From positions 186,001-250,000 of the forward strand of contig MBPM02000065.1 in the NCBI GenBank assembly GCA_001695595.3: 64,000 bases of DNA. The letters run 5' to 3'. A program made the translations under genes and the position numbers. Within the stretch, counting starts at the first letter, position 1. Every line of letters begins with the position of its first letter. Shown in pieces: positions 56,615 through 64,000 of this stretch. The notes under the pieces were generated by a model, which was not told the origin of the DNA, searched no databases, and saw only the letters and a program-made list of their open reading frames with translations. This DNA is from Plasmopara viticola. Taxonomy: Eukaryota > Oomycota > Peronosporomycetes > Peronosporales > Peronosporaceae.

Positions 56615-59600
56615 TCACTGTGAGCTAATGCGAGGCAAAATCTTGTCCTGATCTTTGGATTTTTGGTGTTTTGTTCTGGACGAAGAGGTAGTATAAGACG
56701 TGATGGGTAGCGCACCTGATCGAGATACTTTCAATGTTTTCTTCTTGCTGGCAGCATCCGTGCAATTTGATTTACTTGTGCTTGAGCTGAGATCAGGAGA
56801 AGAACCGTTGCCCCTAGAGAGCGGTGAATGGATATCATTACTTGATCGAGATGACGTCGACTCCTGCAGCTGAAAATTAGAACGTCTGTCGCTCAAATTA
56901 GCATCCGCGGGGCTATTTGGTACACTATTCTGTTCGTCCTCTGGTGACCTAACACAAAACATCAAATTTTCAGAATCTTTATTCGACAGCGATATTAAAA
57001 AGGTTACAATACAACACTTACATCAGCAGGTCTTCATGTGAAAGCAGAGAAATGGCACCGTCTTCTTTCTGACTCTTTAACTTGGTCGCACCTTTGCTCA
57101 ATTTCAACGGTAAACTATTGTTACTCTGGCTACGTTCAAGTCCAAGTTGAGCTTTGATGATTGCCATTGGCAAACTCGACAATTCCGCTGAGGTAAGAGG
57201 TTCATTGGCGTACAAGGTGCGGTGCTCGCAACTCGAAGACGTCTGATCTGCTAAACTCAGACTTTTATCCAACGTTTTGACGTGTGGCTGATTATCCCCA
57301 CCCGATACTCCACTCTGTAACTGCACGTGGTGGCGTAAGGAGCGCTGCAACTCTGCTCGATGCCCTTCCGCTTCCCGACGATGTTCACGTTCAAGATCAA
57401 GTTCCTGTTGCAATCGAGCAGCTGTGCGCTCAATTTGTTGCATTCGACAAGAAGCGTCAGCTATTGTTTGATTTGCACTCTGTTGGACATTTTCAAATCT
57501 TTGCGTTGTTGCCCGTAGCTCCGTCGCTACACGATTCAGCTCGCTTTTAGTTCGTTCAAGAGCCTGTCTCATTGTCTCTTCTTGACGTTGCAACCGTACT
57601 ATTTGCTGTTGCCGCGCTTCGTTCTCATCACGAAGTTCCGTCAATTGAACATTTAGCGCACGACGTTCACGTGCAGCTCTGAGGACTTCATCCCGTGCTC
57701 TTTCTTCATAGTCTTGACCTTCTCGTACTTTTGCATCCAGCGTTTGTTTCAATTCAATTGTTTTAGCTTGAAATGTGTCACGGGCTGCAATTAAAGATGT
57801 AATTTTTCGTTCAGCATCTTGAGCACGACGCGTAACCTCTTCAATATCACGTGTTTTTGCATCAACTTCCTGCTTTTTCCTCTCTAAAGTGTCTGCAGTC
57901 CTTTGCAGTCGCAACTCGACTTCATTCACGCGCTCTTCCAATTCATCTTGCACTCGACTTGCTTCTTCTCGAATCGTTCGAGCTTCAGCGTCGCGAAGGC
58001 GAATCTGATCCTCGAGTTCTCGAACTTGTGCACGAGATGCACCTCCATCTTTTTCTTTTTTTGCACGCATCCGTTCTAAATTCAATGCGTCTTGTGACCC
58101 TTGCAACTCTGCAACTAGCTCATCAATTGTTGCATTTGCAGCATTTTGTATGGTTGTCATTTTGGTCTGCAATTCTTCCGAAAGCGTTGCATTCTCTTGA
58201 GCCTCCACGTGTGCAGCTTTCAGCTCAAGACGAAGACCTTCTAACTCGTCTTTAAACTGTTGCGCTTGCACACGTGCATCTCGACGCGCGACTTCCACAG
58301 CTCGAATGGCATCTTGTGTATCGTCTGTGGCTCGCTGGAGTTCCAGTTGGAGCGATTGTTTGCCTCGAGACACACGTTCCAATTCACTTTCCACTCGACG
58401 CAACTCGGCGACTTGTGTCTCTTTTTCAGCTTCCAACTCGGCGAGTTGCGGAATAAATGTGGCTCGAAGCTGTTCCATTTTAATTTGTGCACTCGTTTGC
58501 ACTTCTTGTTGCAATTGCATTGTTGCAGCAACCGTCTCTTCGGCTCGAACCTGTGCCTCGTGCGCATCAGATACTTGTTGAGCGAATGTTTCACAGCGTT
58601 GGCGAAACATTTCCGTATCTTGAGCATGCGCTTGTTCAGATTCTTCGATTTTTGTCTGCAATTGCGTAATTGAGGCCAGCAATTCATTGACTCTCTCACT
58701 TTTGTCCTCTAATGCCTTCGATATCTCCTCTTTATTTTGTAATCGTAGAGTCTGTTCAGCTTTACGAGCACGTGCCACTTCATCTCTGTTGTTCTTTACA
58801 ATCTTTGTCATCGACTCCAATTCCTTTTCAAGTTCGCCCATTTTCTGGATATTTTCACTTGCAGCCTTTTTTTCTTTTTGCAGCTGACAAGCAAGTTGTT
58901 CACTCGTTTGCCTCGCACTTTTTTCCAAATCCGAGTATTTTTCCAACAAATCTTCATAACGAAGCTCAAGATCTCGGTACAATCCACGCACTTGTTCCAG
59001 TTCCAATTGCTTGTCTTTTACAGCTCGATATTGGGCTTCAAGACTAAGATTTAGTTGCTCAGCTTCCACCAAGAAGTCCCGTTTTTCACTTTCAAGACTT
59101 GCACTACGAGCGCGTTGCGAATCGAATGCTTTTTGAAGCTGCAACAGCTGTGACGCACTTTCAGACCGAAGATGCACGAGCTCCTGAATCTGCTGCTTGA
59201 GTTGCTCGGTCGAGTGCACATTACGAGCTTCGCGGTCTTGAGCAACTTGCGAAAGTTGAGCTATCTCTTTCGCTAAGGTTTTTGCATCCTCTCGCGCAAC
59301 TTGAACTTCTTGCACCAAGCCTTCGATTTGTAATCGCAGCTGATGCTCACTTTTCTGAAAATCCTCGCGCTCGCTGTCTTTTTCGTGTTGTAAACGCGAA
59401 ATTTCGAGTTGCAATGGCTCCAGAGCATCTGATTTTTTTTTTAATTGCTCAAGGGCTTGGAACACTGATGGCAACTGAGCTAATGGGTCATCACAACTCA
59501 GGTTCTGATTCACTGAATTAAAAAAGCCAAACCGCGCTTCCTTAATGAGGTCAATGCATTGTCGTGTCACGTTTACTGCAGTCTCGCAGCGGTTTGACAG

Positions 59601-61058
59601 CTGTTGAACTCGATCTTTCGATTCTTCGAAACAATGCTCTGTCTCTTGAAGCTGGACTTTAAAAACCTCGACTGCGTCACTTTTAGCAGCCATTTGAGCT
59701 TCAAGATGAGCCTTCTCGGCTTTTAAACGGTGCAGATCTTCTCGAACATGACGCAGTTCATCCTGAGCATTGATTACCACCAGGTCCGTCTTTTCTTGCG
59801 ACTTAATAGCTTTTGCACGTTCTTCCTCTGCCTGTTGTTCGCGTTTAGCAAATGCAGCAGCATGTTGTCGCCCCATTTGCTCAAGCTGCGCTTGAAATGT
59901 TGACACTTCTGCCACCAATCGACTTTCTACTTCGTTCTTTTGAGCTCGCTCTTTGTCTGCATGAGCAGTGGCATCTTTCACTTGTTTCTTTAGGTCTTCA
60001 AGCACTTCATTTTGCATTGTTAAATCCTTTTCACGTAGCTGAGCCACTTCTTGCAATCTGGAATAATCCTGTTGAGTTGCTTGAGCTTGTGTCTGAATCT
60101 CTTGCTCTCGCTTCATAGCAGCTTCCACTTCTTTCGTAACATTCCATAAATGTTGTCCAAGCTCTTGTTTAGCTTGTTCGTGTTTACTTACTTGCTGCAT
60201 CAATGTCTGGAGTTCCGATGCATGTTGCGTACACAATTCTTCTATTTTCGCATCATAAGTTTGTTGGCATTTGTCAAACTTACTGCTGAATTCGTCAACC
60301 TGAACTCTATTCTTTTCCTCGAGACTAGCACAAGTATCCTGAAGCTGCGTCTGCAATTTGTCAAGAGCTACCTCGTGTTTCTCGCACAATTCTTTTATAC
60401 AATGCTCTTTTAGCTGAACTTCATCATTTAGTCGTGACAATTCTTCGCGATGACGATCTGAAACTTGTGTAGCCTGAGCTTCTAAATTCGTGAGCGTTTT
60501 GTGAGCACACTCAAGTTCGTCACTTCGAGCACGTTCGTTCAAGATGGCTACATCTAGTTGCTCCTGAGTTTGCGCAAGCTTTTCGCTTAATTGCGCCATT
60601 TCTGCAAGTTTATCGCGCCAAGCAGCCGCTGAACCTTCAGATTCCTGTTTCATCTGCTCAAGCACCGATCCGAGCTGTTCTAGCACCTGCCCACTTTTCT
60701 CGGTCGGTAAAGCACTCGATGTAGCCATAAACGGTTGAAGTCCTGTCGAGGGTATACCAACACTAACAGTAGAGGGATACGTACCTTGTACAACAGGTGG
60801 GATGGTCGGACCAGCTACGAACGTCGCTAGATTGTGGTGTTGATGAAGATGCTGAAGATTAAGTAACACATTCCCATCATTCACTGGCAGTAATTGCACC
60901 TGAGACAACGAGCTTGAGCGTTTGTGCTCATCGTGAACATTGCTGTAAATTTCTCGTTTCGTGCTCGGTTTATGCCGAAGCTTGTCCTTGACTAGCCCCG
61001 AGCGTTTGTCACTTGAAATCGTATTAGACGACGTTTTTCGGCTCGTAGTTGACTTCAT
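56615..61058 (-). CDS. very long coiled-coil protein (1456 aa)
   Basis: Two exons, 61058-57022 and 56948-56615, joined by a 73-bp intron (GTAAGT...TTAG) that restores an ATG codon, encode 1456 residues. Residues 1-130 are basic, Ser/Thr-rich and disordered. About 130 to 1280 is nearly continuous heptad-type coiled coil, extremely rich in Glu, Gln, Lys, Arg, Leu and Ala, as in myosin tails, SMC arms, golgins and centrosomal proteins. The C-terminal ~110 residues are Ser-rich and basic. No head domain, membrane span or known targeting motif is visible, so the name stays generic. First ATG in frame is at 61058. It is divergent from the PTPDC1-like gene; ATGs are 178 bp apart. Confidence 0.8.
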
Positions 61059-61201
61059 TGATCTGCACAGTTGACGCAATTACAACTTGGATTCTTTAAG
61101 CAATCGTCCCTATATATGGACATGTCCGTTAAAAATGGCTACTTGGTGGAAGGCTAGGTACGGAATCAATAGCCATCTAAGAGAAGCTCGTTATATTTTA
61201 A

Positions 61202-61218
61202 GCCACTTTCACCATTTT
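61202..61218 (+). promoter_or_regulatory. oomycete initiator plus flanking promoter motif
   Basis: GCCACTTTCACCATTTT closely resembles the combined oomycete initiator/flanking-region consensus (GCTCATTYYNCAWTTT). It lies 19-35 bases before the ATG at 61237, which argues that this ATG, not an upstream one at 61135, begins the phosphatase. Confidence 0.55.
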
Positions 61219-61236
61219 CAGCTCAACACTTGCATC

Positions 61237-63465
61237 ATGATGGCGTCGCCAGTGAAAGCGCGTGAGTGGGAAAAGACGTTGAAAGTCAAGTGTCGACTGT
61301 GCGGGGGTGCACGCTGCAAGCGATGCAGTGAGAGCGCTGCGCTAGCAAAAGTGGACTCACCAGTTAAAGGCTTGCACGCTGACTGGGTAGCTGATTGCGT
61401 CTTGGCCATGATGCGGCCATCTTCGCGAATTATGAACGAATATAAAATCGCCCAGCAGTTTCACGAGTAAGTTGTATACGTAATGAATGAGCCGCGAAAC
61501 CTTAATTGTCTGCTTGTTAGATTAAATATCACAGCTGTCTTTAATTTGACACTCCCGGGAGAACATCCGTATTGCGGAGACGGTCTAGGCACGAGCGGCT
61601 TTCCGTATGATCCAGAGAAGGATCTGATGGCTCACAATAGTAAGCTGTTTGATGAATCTTGAGTTGGCGATGTCAAAGTAATGTTCGTGGTATCCCTTTT
61701 TTGTGTAGTTCAATTTTTTAATTTTGGGTGGGAAGACATGACAACTCCGACGTTGTCCTTTATGATGGACATTGTCAAAGTGATCGCTTCTGTATTGCTC
61801 ACTGGTTTTCAACGAGTTGCTGTTCATTGTCACGCGGGGTATGGACGCACAGGAATTACGATTGCCTGTGCTCTTATATTCCTGCACAATATTCCATCCG
61901 ACTTTGCAATTCGACTCGTACGTCGAGACCGACCTGGTTCAATTCAAACAGCTGGACAGGTTCAGTTTGTGCATGATTTCTACACGTATTTAAATGCTGC
62001 TCCTATTGTATTTGCTTTACCAAAAATCCATGATCAATTCACACTTGCTGAGACTATCGAGCTTCAGAATCGTCGTCTCCATGGAGAAAATGCAGTCAAT
62101 TCAAATCTCCCGCGAGTACTTGATTTTCTTTGCGTTGAGTTTGAAAATGCCGTTACGGCATCTTTAAATGTTGTGACAACTGTTTCAGCTTTTGTGCATC
62201 ACTTATCCGTACGCCAACAAGAAACGTGGCCACGTACGAGCGATTTTACTCAAGAAATTGGAAGTTCGACGTCTTTATCGACGACGGAGTTACTTGATCG
62301 GCATCGACATTTAATTGGCGACGCTGTGAATAAGTTTCAAATAGGCGACGATACATTTGAATCCATAGAAGCTCCGGAAGTTACAACTCGCGAGTTTTTG
62401 TTTCCAATCAAAGTGGGCTTCAATGTTGGGGAATGGAATTGGAAGAAAACTTCTACAATGTGTGCAAATGCATCTATTTACGCGATTTTGCTCCTTGATT
62501 GGCTTGAGCATCTGCGAGAACCTTTGCTACATAGTCGACTGGTTGATAAGTTATTGTATGCCTCGCCCATGCCTCCTCTTTTGCTTCCTCTTTCAAAGAC
62601 GACAAGTAACGAAAATCCTGGTGTGATACAAGACAACTTTTGCAGCACTAAGTTCCAATTTAAAGCGCTTCATCAATTACCAGCGTTTGCCATGAAATCA
62701 TTGGATCGAGTTTTGTCGTGTTTGCGTTTTTTAAAAGCTGAGTTGGAACAAGTAATGACGAAAGACATCTTGTTTGATGCAATATGTGTTCGCTCTGCGA
62801 TGGCACTATTCCACCTTTCCACATCGAATTGCACAACAGATTCGCTGCGACGTCACGCAGATTGTATCGCGCTGCTGATTGACAAATGGCACGCACCAAA
62901 ACGATTAGAACTCGATCTGGAATCAATCCAGAAACTTAGTGTTTATCGACCGGTTGCCTGCCGACTCACTCAATCTGCCAACCAGATTAGCATGAACTCT
63001 GACATCGACGTACCAACTGAAAGTGACGCAAGTAAACGCTTTTTCTCTTCCTCTGTCTTATTAGCTGGAAGCGAGACACTAGGAATGCTTCCGATTCAGC
63101 AAAACTGCAATTCTTTTAACGAAGTACATCCAAAAGTTAGCAACAATTTCGGTGATGCACTCATATCTCCACGTTCGTCGCTACGAACAGCGTCTCCGCT
63201 AAGGATCGATCCAATTCCAATTAGCCTCAGTCGACGAGAAGAGGAAGCGATGATCGACGGCAAGGCACCAGTTTTGACGCTTTCTCCATCGCATAAGAAG
63301 ATAGGTCTGAGCCCTATAACTGTACAGTCTTTGCCCGGAATGGAATCCGAGTTAAGCGACGAAAGATTTGCCTTGACATTTTCTGCAGAGTTTACAGGCA
63401 GCAGTTCGCAAAATAATTTACTGACATTACCAAGTGTGCGTGATGGAAATCGCTATTGCAAATAA
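61237..63465 (+). CDS. PTPDC1-like dual-specificity/tyrosine phosphatase
   Basis: Predicted cysteine phosphatase of the PTPDC1 family, linked in animals to cilia and centrosomes. Three exons, 61237-61466, 61521-61639 and 61709-63465 (introns 54 and 69 bp), encode 701 residues. Start of the domain: RPSSRIMNEYKIAQQFHE (human RPSSKTIKEFNIIEQFH), then NLTLPGEHPYCG, NFGWEDM with the likely general-acid Asp, and the P-loop HCHAGYGRTG with nucleophile Cys157, followed by RRDRPGSIQTAGQ. The remaining ~500 residues are low in motifs with a long Ser-rich tail. All catalytic residues are present. The start was chosen by the promoter motif just upstream; ATG 61135 would add 34 residues. Confidence 0.88.
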
Positions 63466-63513
63466 CAGGATATCTAGTTAAAGTGCAGATAAATTTGAGA
63501 ACTTTGGGGCCTT

Positions 63514-64000
63514 TTAGGCGACAATCTTCTCTTTCAACGTCAGTACTTTGACATGCGCGCCTATTGTCAGTAGAGGACGACCCAATGTATCCTTGACTTC
63601 CATAACCAAATTGGATCCAAAGTATCCTTCACCCTTCTTGCCATTTATGAAGCCCAAACGTGCACCATTTCGTTCCCGCACGATAGCACGAGAAGGCTCA
63701 CGGTCGGGATGAACTTGACCTGTTGCTTGATCCACACTGGGGATCCCGCAGCGTGCACATGGTCTCACATTGCGAAGCAGCACATTTTGGATTGCAATAC
63801 ACTTCCAGTGTTCGTCCGCAAATGCGGGACTTCCTCGGAGCACAATGCTAGAAAAACGAATATTAACATTTTGACATGGGCAGGGTTTATAGTTAATATA
63901 TCGTATACGTACTTGGGACGAAATCGATTCATTGGCACTGGCGCCTGAAGTGTCGTGTTTAATTCCTCAAGTGATTCCTCTAATGCCAAGAGGAACGGAA
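63514..64000 (-). CDS. MOSC-domain protein, mARC-like (5' end outside window)
   Basis: C-terminal part of a molybdenum-cofactor sulfurase C-terminal (MOSC) protein resembling the mitochondrial amidoxime-reducing component. Two exons are visible, from beyond 64000 to 63913 and 63847-63514, with a 65-bp GT-AG intron splitting an Asn codon. Key words: LNTTLQAPVPMNRFRP before the intron, NIVLRGSPAFADEHWKCIAI after it, then VRPCARCGIPSVDQATG, where the second Cys is the position that binds molybdenum in mARC enzymes, and FGSNLVME and IGAHVKVL at the end. The N-terminal MOSC-N region lies outside the window. Convergent with the phosphatase gene, 48 bp apart. Confidence 0.85.

Noticed and set aside
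58241..58699. Several long frames antisense or out of frame within the coiled-coil gene
   Set aside because: They overlap the 1345-codon exon and have skewed composition that is the expected shadow of a Glu/Gln-rich coding strand.
1..64000. CRISPR array, bacterial operon or riboswitch
   Set aside because: The spliced genes, promoter motifs and retroelements are eukaryotic, and no spaced-repeat array is present.

Overview
This window looks like nuclear DNA of an oomycete, most likely a Peronosporales species (Phytophthora or downy-mildew type). The reasons are compact genes with very short GT-AG introns (54-93 bp), an oomycete-style initiator/flanking promoter motif just upstream of several start codons, a PI4-kinase carrying a PH domain, a small tetraspanin family, and gene islands separated by gene-poor stretches full of decayed Ty3/gypsy, LINE and Mutator-like (MULE) relics. 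Exon structures below were derived by matching splice sites and reading phase by eye; no alignment or RNA evidence was available.

Layout. 1-7.1 kb is a gene-poor stretch with a gypsy integrase scrap, a foldback repeat and a decayed MULE transposase end. 7.1-17.1 kb is a gene island: a RalGAP-alpha-like GTPase-activating protein (+), an internally deleted LINE with an 11-bp target duplication, a PH-domain PI4-kinase beta (+) and RAD52 (-, tail to tail). 17.1-24.2 kb is a second desert with a tRNA-like (SINE head) segment, a gypsy integrase relic and a 54-bp tandem repeat. 24.2-27.0 kb holds SEC61 gamma and two convergent ankyrin-repeat genes. 27-31.9 kb is a desert with another gypsy integrase relic. 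31.9-37.4 kb carries two minus-strand signalling genes: a membrane-anchored TKL kinase and a CUE-PX-VPS9 protein (predicted Rab5-family GEF). 37.4-46.6 kb is a large desert with a 68-bp duplication, a 29-nt perfect hairpin, a second decayed MULE end and a 327-bp LINE-derived mini-element with its own target duplication. 46.6-51.8 kb is a cluster of four tetraspanin-like genes (three intact, one pseudogene). 52.6-53.8 kb is a MULE with long terminal inverted repeats and a truncated transposase. 56.6-64.0 kb is an island with a 1456-aa coiled-coil protein, a divergently transcribed PTPDC1-like phosphatase, and the 3' part of a MOSC-domain (mARC-like) gene running off the right edge.

The genes do not form one pathway. 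There is a visible theme of membrane traffic and phosphoinositide/small-GTPase signalling (RalGAP, PI4K, PX-VPS9, tetraspanins, SEC61 gamma). The strongest new material is the pair of LINE-derived insertions (one a minimal, target-duplicated derivative), the MULE with long inverted repeats, the PX-CUE-VPS9 architecture, and the tetraspanin cluster.
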